DNA of 5,579 bases. It comes from Bacteroidales bacterium (GTDB taxonomy: Bacteria > Bacteroidota > Bacteroidia > Bacteroidales > JAFGXI01). Position numbers and translations under genes: made by a program. Shown here piece after piece: positions 1-5,579 of this stretch. Below the pieces are notes generated by a model. That model searched no databases. It saw only the letters and a list, made by a program, of their open reading frames with translations, and had not been told where the DNA came from. How positions within the stretch are numbered: position 1 is the stretch's first letter; each line of letters starts with the position of its first letter. The stretch spans positions 1 through 5,579 of the forward strand of contig JALSQC010000014.1 in the NCBI GenBank assembly GCA_026985625.1, written 5' to 3'.

Positions 1-1
1 A

Positions 2-344
2 GTAAACTCGAAAACAGGAGAATTAATAAAACTTTTTTCGGTTAATGGTTATAAAAGATTGCCTCTTTGACAAAAAAACGGAAAAAGAACAGCAAGATAT
101 ATACACAAACTTGTAGCACAAACATTTATCGAAAAAACCGATAACTCTCAAAAATTTGTAATTCATATAGATTACGATAAAACAAACAATAATATTTTAA
201 ACCTAAAATGGGCAACAAAAAAAGAAAATATTTAATCCAAACAGAAAAACAATACTTAGAATAATAGCAAAACAATTTGGTATATCAGAAATGCAATTAT
301 ACCGTATAAAATCGGGCGAAAATTGTGGACATGTAAAAGTATAA
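2..344 (+). pseudogene. Decayed HNH homing-type endonuclease (NUMOD4/HNH_3-like), 5' end outside the window
   Basis: Reading from base 2 gives a recognisable HNH endonuclease of the phage/homing type. It starts with a NUMOD4-like tail (VNSKTGELIKLFSVNGYKR), followed by KNGKRTARYIHKLVAQTF and the HNH_3 core HIDYDKTNNNILNLKWATKK. The frame is broken twice. A TGA at 68-70 interrupts the segment before KNGKR. A TAA at 233-235 ends that frame, and the homology resumes in another frame at 234-344 as a helix-turn-helix tail (IAKQFGISEMQLYRIKSG) ending at TAA 342-344. Intact relatives usually have a longer linker between the WAT motif and this tail, so a small deletion may accompany the frame change. 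The usual Asn before the HNH-core His (NHID) is Ile here (IHID), which also argues against activity. Intact members nick or cut DNA and promote their own spread. The family call rests on motif memory, not a search. Confidence 0.75.
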
Positions 345-376
345 ACAAACAATAAATAATTTATAATTTGTTTTTG
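343..376 (+). terminator. Weak hairpin after the endonuclease remnant
   Basis: AAACAAA (343-349) pairs with TTTGTTT (367-373). Inside this lie a 2x2 internal mismatch and a 5-bp A/T stem (352-356 with 360-364) around a 3-base loop, and a short T run follows. It begins at the stop codon of the broken endonuclease gene, as a terminator would. The stem is weak and A/T-rich, so it may be chance in this base composition. It could be the old gene's terminator. Confidence 0.35.
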
Positions 377-408
377 TAATATTAAAAATATTTAAAACTA
401 ATTTTTAG

Positions 409-440
409 TTTGTAAAATAATTAATTTTATGATATATTTG
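409..440 (+). promoter_or_regulatory. Bacteroidota-type promoter (TTTG / TAnnTTTG) for the secreted protein gene
   Basis: A -33 element TTTG (409-412) and a -7 element TATATTTG (433-440) are separated by 20 bases. This fits the Bacteroidota primary sigma factor consensus of TTTG, about 19-20 bases, then TAnnTTTG. Transcription would start a few bases after 440, leaving a leader of roughly 20-25 bases before the ATG at 470. The leader has no Shine-Dalgarno sequence, only A-rich sequence, which is normal in this phylum. Confidence 0.7.
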
Positions 441-469
441 TAATGTATAAATCTTAATTTAAAAATATT

Positions 470-1522
470 ATGAAAAAAATTCTACTATCAACAATTGCAC
501 TTCTATTTGCATTAATTTTAAATGCTCAAATAACATTAACATCAGCCGATTTACCATCTGTTGGCGACGCATTTATATCGGTTATAGATTCTAATTCTAT
601 TTCTGCAGATACATTAACTCCCGGAGCCAATGGAGCAAATCTAAGCTGGGATTTCTCTAATTTGCAAAATACCAATTACGATACAGTATTGTTTATCGAT
701 CCTGCATCTACACCTTATGCTGCCGATTTTCCATCAGCAAATTTAGTTCAAAAAACAAGAGGCTCATATAGTTTCTTAAATAAAACATCATCAATTTTAG
801 AAGCTGTTGGTGTATTATTTGATACTTTAAAAATTAATTTCTCCGATAATCTAACATTCTTTCAGCTTCCTACAAATTATGGCGATAATTTTACCGATGA
901 TGCAATGTTTAGTACAAAAATGAGATATGATACAACTGTAACTGTTAATGGATTCCCTATAACAATAGATTCTGTGCGATTAAAAAGAAATATAACATAT
1001 ACAAGAGACGTTACAGGCTGGGGAAGCTTAACAACACCTACATCTACATATAATGATATTTTAAAAACAAAAGCTCACGAAATTGACATCGATAGCTTAT
1101 GGATGCACTCTACAACATTAGGTTGGGTACCTGTTCAAAACTCAAAAGACTCTACCGATACATACGAATGGTTTACTAATGGGATAGGCTACTCGTTATT
1201 AACACTTGAATATAAACACGATACATTAACAAATGCAGAATATTTTTATGCAACTACAGTTGGTATAAAAAATAATACTATATCATCGACAAATATAACT
1301 GTTTATCCAAACCCCGTTAAAGATATAATAAATTTTAGCAGTAACAACAAAATTAATTCAATAGAAATTTTTGATATAACAGGAAAAACCGTTATTGTTA
1401 AAAATAAAATAGACAAAAACATAACCCAAATAAACGTATCTAATTTAGATAACGGTATTTATTTCTACAAAATAATTGATGTTAACGGGAATATTAAAAC
1501 TAAAAAAATTATAAAAGAATAA
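470..1522 (+). CDS. Secreted protein of unknown function with T9SS type A C-terminal sorting domain
   Basis: This 350-residue protein is exported by Sec and then probably crosses the outer membrane by the type IX secretion system. Residues 1-19 form a signal peptide: KK, a hydrophobic run (ILLSTIALLFALIL), then NA|Q as the likely cleavage site. Residues about 275-350 form the T9SS type A sorting domain (TIGR04183-like), with VYPNP at 278-282, IEIFDITGK, the DNGIYFYKI strand and a Lys-rich KKIIKE end. This domain is normally removed when the protein is released or attached to the cell surface. The middle (about 20-270) is rich in Asp, Thr, Ser and aromatic residues and looks like beta-sandwich or adhesin-like material. 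I see no catalytic motif, and it has no cysteine. The ATG at 470 is supported by the signal peptide beginning there and by the promoter just upstream. It appears to be a single-gene transcript ended by a strong terminator. The sorting call is firm; the function is unknown. Confidence 0.9.
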   Translation: MKKILLSTIALLFALILNAQITLTSADLPSVGDAFISVIDSNSISADTLTPGANGANLSWDFSNLQNTNYDTVLFIDPASTPYAADFPSANLVQKTRGSYSFLNKTSSILEAVGVLFDTLKINFSDNLTFFQLPTNYGDNFTDDAMFSTKMRYDTTVTVNGFPITIDSVRLKRNITYTRDVTGWGSLTTPTSTYNDILKTKAHEIDIDSLWMHSTTLGWVPVQNSKDSTDTYEWFTNGIGYSLLTLEYKHDTLTNAEYFYATTVGIKNNTISSTNITVYPNPVKDIINFSSNNKINSIEIFDITGKTVIVKNKIDKNITQINVSNLDNGIYFYKIIDVNGNIKTKKIIKE

Positions 1523-1543
1523 TTTAATATATATAATAATATT

Positions 1544-1577
1544 AAGTGGTTGCTAAAAAATTAGCAACCACTTTTTT
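1544..1577 (+). terminator. Strong intrinsic terminator after the T9SS cargo gene, probably shared with the convergent gene
   Basis: A perfect 13-bp stem, AAGTGGTTGCTAA (1544-1556) with TTAGCAACCACTT (1561-1573), closes a 4-base AAAA loop and runs into a T tract (1572-1577). It lies 21 bases after the stop at 1522. It sits between two converging genes, so it may also stop transcription from the AraC gene on the minus strand. On that strand the stem is followed by mixed A/T rather than a clean T run, so termination there should be weaker. Confidence 0.88.
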
Positions 1578-1606
1578 ATTTGCAATAAGTATTAGAAAAA
1601 AACTGT

Positions 1607-2767
1607 TTATAAATTATTTTCTTTTATAAACTGAGACGGAGTTTTTCCGGTATATTTTTTAAAAAGAGTATTAAAAGTTGATTTTGAATTAAAGCCTACA
1701 GAATTTGCTACACCCATAATCGATAGTTGTTTGTGTTTATGATTAAAAAATAGCTTTTTAGCTTCATTTATCCTATAAGTATTTATAAGCGTAAAAAAAT
1801 TTTTATTATAATTTTCGTTAATAATTTGAGAAAGATATTGACGATTAGTTCCTAATTTTTCTGTTATATCTTCAAGTCTTAAATCATTCCTAAGATACGG
1901 TTTTTCTTCCTCCAGATATTTGTTAAGCTTTATAACAAGCTCGTTTTTGAAATTATCTTTTAAAGATGATTTTTCGTATTTAACATTTTTTATTTTTTCA
2001 GGTATATTGTTTTTAACATAAAAAATCTCCTTTTGACGAATACCGGAAATACCTATATAAGCAAGAGTAACAATCATAAATAAATTAAACCATATTCTTG
2101 ATTCTGTATTATAAAAAATATTATTTATATAACCCAAAGATTCTTGTAACGACGATATCGAAATATAAAAAACAAGTAAAATAACTAACCAATTAAGATT
2201 AATGTCGTCAAAATTAGAAAAATTAACAGGCATTTGTTTTCTGTATTTATATATTGTTATAATTACAAAGACAGTATATATAATTGCTTGAACCGAAAGT
2301 AATATATGATAACCTTTTAAATGCATATTAAGCAAGAAATTTAATATATTATTATCAGAATCTACCGAAAACGACATTAATTGTATTTTTTCCTCGTAAG
2401 ATAAAAATGAGTATAACGACAAATTCATTATTAAAAAAACAAACGAAGGTATAAAATGTAAAATATGCTTAGTAGAGCATTTAAAGTTATGATTTGTTAA
2501 TGATTTTATATAAAAAAAGAAAAAAGGTTGTATAGCTAAAACAACAGGAATTATAAAATAATATGGTATTAAAATAATATTGTAAAACCTCGAATAATAA
2601 AAAAACAGATATAAATACAATAAAAAATTAAGTATCATATAATATCCCAAAATTCTTTTAGAACGATTTTGCTTATTAGAAAATAAAAATAATAATAAAG
2701 CAAACAATAAAGCTTGATAAGGAATTATTGCAGCAGTAATTTTATCTATTATTTCACTTATATTCAT
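1607..2767 (-). CDS. Membrane-anchored AraC-family transcriptional regulator
   Basis: This 386-residue protein has a membrane-embedded N-terminal half and a C-terminal AraC DNA-binding domain. Hydrophobic segments lie near residues 16-31, 39-57, 64-87, 104-123, 153-173, 191-207 and 225-242, about seven in all, which would place the C-terminus in the cytoplasm. A charged linker (about 245-285) leads to the double helix-turn-helix. The first helix-turn-helix is near 298-317 (LEDITEKLGTNRQYLSQIIN). The second is near 349-383, with VANSVGFNSKSTFNTLFKKY and the hallmark GKTPSQF. Architectures of this kind are common in Bacteroidota; the membrane part is thought to sense a signal, but the ligand is unknown. 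The ATG at 2767 is chosen because an in-frame TAG lies at 2813-2815 with no other ATG between. It is divergent from the rpmF-plsX-fabH operon and convergent with the secreted protein gene. Its targets cannot be read from the sequence. Confidence 0.88.
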   Translation of the reverse strand: MNISEIIDKITAAIIPYQALLFALLLFLFSNKQNRSKRILGYYMILNFLLYLYLFFYYSRFYNIILIPYYFIIPVVLAIQPFFFFYIKSLTNHNFKCSTKHILHFIPSFVFLIMNLSLYSFLSYEEKIQLMSFSVDSDNNILNFLLNMHLKGYHILLSVQAIIYTVFVIITIYKYRKQMPVNFSNFDDINLNWLVILLVFYISISSLQESLGYINNIFYNTESRIWFNLFMIVTLAYIGISGIRQKEIFYVKNNIPEKIKNVKYEKSSLKDNFKNELVIKLNKYLEEEKPYLRNDLRLEDITEKLGTNRQYLSQIINENYNKNFFTLINTYRINEAKKLFFNHKHKQLSIMGVANSVGFNSKSTFNTLFKKYTGKTPSQFIKENNL

Positions 2768-2775
2768 ATAAAAAA

Positions 2776-2802
2776 CAAATATAATAAATTTAATATTACA
2801 AA
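2776..2802 (-). promoter_or_regulatory. Possible promoter of the AraC-family gene
   Basis: On the minus strand TATATTTG (complement of 2776-2783) matches the Bacteroidota -7 consensus, and a TTTG (complement of 2799-2802) lies upstream. The spacer is only 15 bases, shorter than the usual 19-20, and the -7 element is just 8 bases before the ATG, implying an almost leaderless mRNA. In such A/T-rich DNA this could be chance. Confidence 0.27.
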
Positions 2803-2896
2803 GTATTGCAACCTAAAGTAAATACTATATTGTGTTAAAAAAATAATATAATATTAAAAAAATATAATTAATAATATTAATTTAAAAATAAATTTA

Positions 2897-2904
2897 TATT
2901 TTTG
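2897..2904 (+). promoter_or_regulatory. Candidate -7 box of the YceD-rpmF-plsX-fabH operon
   Basis: TATTTTTG fits TAnnTTTG and lies 24 bases before the TTG start at 2929, a typical distance for Bacteroidota. No TTG or TTTG is present 17-23 bases upstream, so the -33 element is missing or degenerate. It is the best candidate in the spacer on this strand. Confidence 0.42.
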
Positions 2905-2928
2905 CAAGCACTAATTTAATTAAATATT

Positions 2929-3465
2929 TTGAACTATCTTGAGCAATATAGCGTTCCTGTGAGAGGAATAACAGAAGGAGTTCATAATTTTGAATTTGAT
3001 ATAAGTAAAAAGTTCTTTGAACATTTTAATGTTTTAGATGTAAAAAATGCCAATTTAAAAACTTATGTAGAACTTACATACAAAAATGGCAACTATACAT
3101 TTAAAATTAAAATTACAGGATTTGTATTACTAATATGTGATGTATGTTTAGACGAATATAAACAAAATGTTTTTGCAGAGCATATTTTATATGCTAACGA
3201 AAATAATAATAACGACAGTAAGTTTGACGACAATATAATTAATATTAGCGATATATCAAACAAAATAAACATATCAAATCATATATACGAATTTATAGTA
3301 TTAAGTATTCCTGTTAAGCACCAACACCCGCTTGACGATAAAGGGAACAGAACCTGTAATGCTGAAATGTTAAAAAGATTAGAATCATATTCAATAATTA
3401 ACGAACAAAACAATATTGACCCAAGGTGGGAAAAATTAAAAAATTTAAAAAATGGCACATCCTAA
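2929..3465 (+). CDS. DUF177/YceD family protein (23S rRNA accumulation), TTG start
   Basis: This 178-residue cytoplasmic protein belongs to the DUF177/YceD family, whose members are needed for normal accumulation of 23S rRNA and sit beside rpmF in most bacteria. The N-terminus has the Bacteroidota pattern: a YLEQYSVPVRG opening, a G-x-H-x-F motif (GVHNFEF, 17-23), then KKFFEHF (27-33). The conserved CDVC is at 70-73, a third cysteine is at 143 in CNAEMLKRL, and DPRWEKLKNL (164-173) ends the protein. The Cys residues may bind metal; that is inference. The start is TTG. An in-frame TAA lies at 2917-2919 and no ATG or GTG occurs before the conserved sequence, so TTG at 2929 is the best start. 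Its end overlaps rpmF by 14 bases, suggesting translational coupling. Confidence 0.88.
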   Translation: MNYLEQYSVPVRGITEGVHNFEFDISKKFFEHFNVLDVKNANLKTYVELTYKNGNYTFKIKITGFVLLICDVCLDEYKQNVFAEHILYANENNNNDSKFDDNIINISDISNKINISNHIYEFIVLSIPVKHQHPLDDKGNRTCNAEMLKRLESYSIINEQNNIDPRWEKLKNLKNGTS

Positions 3466-3628
3466 AAGAAAAACATCAAAACAAAGAAGAAATTTGCGTC
3501 GTACACATTACACCGCAGATTTACCGACTTTATCAGTAGACCCAACAACAGGAGAAACACACGAAAGACATCGTGCTCACTGGGTAGAAGGAAAATTATA
3601 TTATAAAGGAAAATTAGTAATAGACTAA
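3452..3628 (+). CDS. rpmF: 50S ribosomal protein L32
   Basis: This 58-residue basic protein is bL32 of the large ribosomal subunit. It begins MAHPKRKTSKQRRNLRRTHY, the typical L32 opening with a Pro-Lys-Arg-rich tail, followed by a Leu-Ser-Val-Asp segment, PTTGETHERHRAH (31-43) and the closing YYKGKLVID. The length is normal for the family. It has no cysteine, so it is the zinc-independent form; where many L32 proteins have a CPxCG-type pair, this one has VDPTTGE. The ATG at 3452 lies inside the end of the YceD gene, giving a 14-base overlap in another frame, so the two are almost certainly cotranscribed and probably translationally coupled. An 87-base gap with inverted repeats follows before plsX. 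Confidence 0.96.
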   Translation: MAHPKRKTSKQRRNLRRTHYTADLPTLSVDPTTGETHERHRAHWVEGKLYYKGKLVID

Positions 3629-3634
3629 TTTAAA

Positions 3635-3648
3635 TTTTGTATACAAAA
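3635..3648. repeat. Perfect 14-bp palindrome between rpmF and plsX
   Basis: TTTTGTATACAAAA is a perfect palindrome centred on GTATAC, 6 bases after the rpmF stop. With one unpaired A on the right it extends to AAATTTT...AAAATTT (3632-3652). It resembles a binding site for a dimeric regulator more than a stable RNA hairpin, because no loop bases are left in the centre. No protein can be assigned to it, and chance is possible given the A/T content. Confidence 0.4.
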
Positions 3649-3652
3649 ATTT

Positions 3653-3691
3653 AAAATGATATTATGTAAAAATAATATCATTTTGTTTTAT
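3653..3691 (+). terminator. A/T-rich hairpin between rpmF and plsX: partial terminator or attenuator
   Basis: A perfect 13-bp stem, AAAATGATATTAT (3653-3665) with ATAATATCATTTT (3672-3684), encloses a 6-base GTAAAA loop and is followed by GTTTTATT. Only one of the 13 pairs is G-C, so it is weaker than the terminator at 1544-1577. An A tract before and a T-rich stretch after the stem give the shape of an intrinsic terminator. In this position it could reduce read-through from the ribosomal genes into plsX-fabH, or stabilise the 3' end of the rpmF message. No good TAnnTTTG promoter is visible between it and plsX. Confidence 0.5.
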
Positions 3692-3715
3692 TTGTGTATA
3701 ATTTTCTTTTAAAAT

Positions 3716-4666
3716 ATGATAAAAGTAGGAGTAGATATAATGGGAGGCGATTTTGCTCCCGAGTCAACGGTAAAAGGCGTTTTTAAAGTTCTTTCGGTAA
3801 TACCCGATACAATAAAATTAGTTTTGTATGGAGACAAAGCTAAAATAAACCAAATATTTACCGATAACAATCAAGATATATCAAAAGTTGATATAATACA
3901 TTCAACCGACGATATATTAATGAGAGACCATCCTGCTAAAACTTTTGCAAAAAAACAAAAATCCAGTATTGCATTAGGATATAAAGACTTAGTTACAAAA
4001 AAAATTAATGCCTTTGCAAGTGCAGGAAACACAGGAGCAATGCTCGTGGGAGCAATGTACACAATAAAACAAATTCCTGGAATTATAAGACCATGTATTA
4101 CAGGACCTATCCCACAACTAAACGGAAGTTATACACTTTTATTAGATGTAGGACTTAATCCCGATTGTCGTCCCGATGTTCTATTACAATATGCTATTTT
4201 AGGAAGTTTATATTCAAAAAATGTTTATAAAATAAATAAACCGAGAGTTGCATTATTAAATATTGGATCAGAACCCGAAAAAGGAAACCTTTTGGCAAAA
4301 GCAACATACGATTTATTAAAAGATAATAACCTTATTAACTTTGTAGGAAACATCGAAGGAAATCAAATGTTTGACAGTAATATTGCAGATGTTGTTATAA
4401 CCGATGGATTTACCGGAAATGTAGTTCTTAAACAAGCCGAAGCTTTTTATAAAATAATTAAAAAAAGAAATATAACGGACAAATATTTTGATAAATTTAA
4501 TCCCGAAGCTTACGGCGGAACTCCAATACTTGGAGTCAACGGAAATGCAATTATAGGACACGGAGCATCAAATGACGAAGCCATTAAAAATATGATACTT
4601 CATACAATTGATGTTGCAAAAGCCGATTTAACTAATAAAATAAAAGAAACTTTTAAAAATGTCTAA
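3716..4666 (+). CDS. plsX: Phosphate acyltransferase PlsX (acyl-ACP:phosphate acyltransferase)
   Basis: PlsX converts acyl-ACP and inorganic phosphate to acyl-phosphate, the donor PlsY uses to make lysophosphatidic acid, so it links fatty acid synthesis to phospholipid synthesis. It is a soluble or peripheral membrane enzyme. Visible family motifs are DIMGGDFAP (7-14 region), SAGNTGA (102-108), LLNIGSEPEKGN (180-191), NIEGNQMFD (212-220), VITDGFTGNVVLK (227-239), YGGTPILGVNG (266-276) and GHG (281-283). At 316 residues it is complete. The segment between GNVVLK and YGG is short compared with proteobacterial PlsX, as is usual in Bacteroidota. The ATG at 3716 is immediately followed by the conserved IKVGVDIMGGD. 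Its last 8 bases overlap the start of fabH, which implies coupled translation. Confidence 0.97.
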   Translation: MIKVGVDIMGGDFAPESTVKGVFKVLSVIPDTIKLVLYGDKAKINQIFTDNNQDISKVDIIHSTDDILMRDHPAKTFAKKQKSSIALGYKDLVTKKINAFASAGNTGAMLVGAMYTIKQIPGIIRPCITGPIPQLNGSYTLLLDVGLNPDCRPDVLLQYAILGSLYSKNVYKINKPRVALLNIGSEPEKGNLLAKATYDLLKDNNLINFVGNIEGNQMFDSNIADVVITDGFTGNVVLKQAEAFYKIIKKRNITDKYFDKFNPEAYGGTPILGVNGNAIIGHGASNDEAIKNMILHTIDVAKADLTNKIKETFKNV

Positions 4667-5579
4667 TATAAAAGCAATAATAACAGGAGTAGGAACATAC
4701 GTTCCAGATTATATTTTAACAAATGACGAATTATCTACAATGATGGACACATCAGACGAATGGATAATGACACGCATAGGAATAAAAGAAAGACATATAT
4801 TAAAAGGCGAAGGACTTGGCACATCAGATATGGGAGCCAAAGCTGTTAACCAACTTTTAGAAAAAACAAACACAAAACCCGAAGAAATTGATGCTCTATT
4901 TCTTGCAACAGTTACTCCAGACATGCAATTTCCTGCATCGGCAAATATAATTTGCGATAAAGTAGGAATAAAAAATATACTAAGTTTTGATATAAACGCA
5001 GCATGTTCAAGTTTTTTATATACATTAGATATGGCATCGCGTTATATACAAACCGGAAAATATAAAAAAATTATAATTGTAGGTGCCGATAAAATGTCGT
5101 CAATTGTAAACTACGAGGACAGAACAGTTGCTCCTATTTTTGGAGACGGAGCAGGAGCAATATTATTAGAGGCATCAGAAAACGACGAAAACGGAATAAT
5201 AGACTCTATATTACGAATAGATGGAGTAGGACGTAATCATTTATATCAAGTTGCAGGAGGCTCTGTAAAACCGGCATCTATAGAAACAGTAAAAGCAAAA
5301 GAACACTATATATATCAAGAAGGACAACCCGTTTTTAAATGGGCAGTATCTAAAATGGCAGATGTTTCTGCCGAAATGATGCAAAAACACGAAATAAAAC
5401 CCGAAGATTTAGCTTGGTTAGTTCCACATCAAGCAAACTTAAGAATTATTGACGCTACAGCCAGACGAATGGGAATAAATAAAGAACAAGTAATGATAAA
5501 CATTCAAAAATACGGAAATACAACATCAGCAACATTACCATTATGTCTTGGCGATTACGAAAAACAATTAAAAAAAGGA
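4659..5579 (+). CDS. fabH: 3-oxoacyl-ACP synthase III (FabH), 3' end cut by the window
   Basis: FabH condenses an acyl-CoA primer (acetyl-CoA or branched short-chain CoA) with malonyl-ACP, the first step of type II fatty acid synthesis in the cytoplasm. The frame is open from ATG 4659 to the last base, giving 307 residues without a stop; the family is usually about 320-335 residues, so roughly 20-25 are missing. The catalytic triad is visible: Cys116 in INAACSSFLY, His257 in VPHQAN and Asn287 in YGNTTSA. Other family marks are ITGVGTYVPDYILTN (8-22), TSDEWIMTRIGIKER (31-45), ATVTPDMQFPA (83-93) and FGDGAGAILL (161-170). The start overlaps the plsX stop by 8 bases, and ATGTCTAA lets a terminating ribosome restart. 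It appears intact and functional as far as it runs. The primer preference (straight or branched) cannot be decided here. Confidence 0.97.
   Translation, partial: MSNIKAIITGVGTYVPDYILTNDELSTMMDTSDEWIMTRIGIKERHILKGEGLGTSDMGAKAVNQLLEKTNTKPEEIDALFLATVTPDMQFPASANIICDKVGIKNILSFDINAACSSFLYTLDMASRYIQTGKYKKIIIVGADKMSSIVNYEDRTVAPIFGDGAGAILLEASENDENGIIDSILRIDGVGRNHLYQVAGGSVKPASIETVKAKEHYIYQEGQPVFKWAVSKMADVSAEMMQKHEIKPEDLAWLVPHQANLRIIDATARRMGINKEQVMINIQKYGNTTSATLPLCLGDYEKQLKKG

Larger units (their letters stand above)
2768..2928. other. Divergent intergenic spacer, about 90% A+T
   Basis: This is a 161-base gap between the divergent AraC gene and the YceD-rpmF-plsX-fabH operon. I count about 16 G or C bases, far fewer than in the flanking genes. 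It must hold the promoters for both directions. It contains no convincing ORF, tRNA, repeat array or strong hairpin. A T-rich stretch at 2891-2904 and A-runs between 2838 and 2870 suggest easily melted or bent DNA. Confidence 0.6.

Noticed and set aside
68..70. TGA in the endonuclease frame as a sense codon (recoded genetic code)
   Set aside because: The same gene also has a TAA and a frame change, and every other gene in the window is free of internal TGA, so decay is simpler than recoding.
3631..3639. TA-AAT-TTTG near the rpmF stop as a -7 box
   Set aside because: The gap between TA and TTTG is three bases instead of two, and there is no -33 element at the right distance.
3682..3706. Promoter for plsX (TTTG at 3682-3685 with TAATTTTC at 3699-3706)
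   Set aside because: The spacer is only 13 bases and the -7 element has a mismatch at the key final G, so it falls short of the phylum consensus.
3871..4062. 63-codon open frame on the minus strand inside plsX
   Set aside because: It lies wholly opposite conserved plsX motifs including SAGNTGA, has no recognisable domain, and is best explained as a shadow of the real gene.
4316..4561. 81-codon open frame on the minus strand inside plsX
   Set aside because: It is antisense to conserved plsX sequence, has no family resemblance and no supporting start signals.
4709..4924. 71-codon open frame on the minus strand inside fabH
   Set aside because: It is antisense to the conserved fabH N-terminal region and is a coding shadow.
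1..5579. CRISPR array, tRNA, rRNA, insertion sequence ends or a defence system
   Set aside because: I saw no regularly spaced repeats, no cloverleaf or rRNA-like sequence, no transposase, and no terminal inverted repeats. The only mobile-type trace is the broken HNH gene.

Overview
The window looks like a chromosomal segment from a very A+T-rich member of the Bacteroidota. Four observations support this: a secreted protein with a type IX secretion (T9SS) type A C-terminal sorting domain, a promoter matching the Bacteroidota TTTG / TAnnTTTG consensus, no clear Shine-Dalgarno sequences before the starts, and the gene order DUF177(YceD)-rpmF-plsX-fabH with phylum-typical protein versions. I cannot place it below phylum level.

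Layout. Positions 2-344 hold a decayed HNH endonuclease gene (NUMOD4/HNH_3 type), cut by the window edge, with an in-frame TGA and a later frame change. A weak hairpin follows it. A Bacteroidota promoter (409-440) then drives a T9SS cargo gene of unknown function (470-1522), which ends at a strong hairpin-plus-T-tract terminator (1544-1577). Convergent to it, 1607-2767 on the minus strand encodes a membrane-anchored AraC-family regulator with about seven membrane segments and a C-terminal AraC helix-turn-helix domain. A 161-base spacer of about 90% A+T (2768-2928) separates this gene from a divergent plus-strand operon: DUF177/YceD (TTG start), rpmF (ribosomal protein L32, 58 codons, overlapping the previous gene by 14 bases), plsX, and fabH (overlapping plsX by 8 bases and running off the window end).

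How the genes work together. YceD and L32 serve 50S ribosome assembly. PlsX makes acyl-phosphate for phospholipid synthesis, and FabH starts each fatty acid chain. This is the classic bacterial cluster joining ribosome production to membrane lipid synthesis. The main unexplained structure is a palindrome plus a perfect 13-bp hairpin between rpmF and plsX, a candidate control point separating the ribosomal and lipid halves. The AraC regulator and the secreted protein have no visible functional tie to the operon.

I found no new defence system, CRISPR array, tRNA or rRNA gene, or intact mobile element. The most notable items are the endonuclease remnant and the rpmF-plsX intergenic structure.
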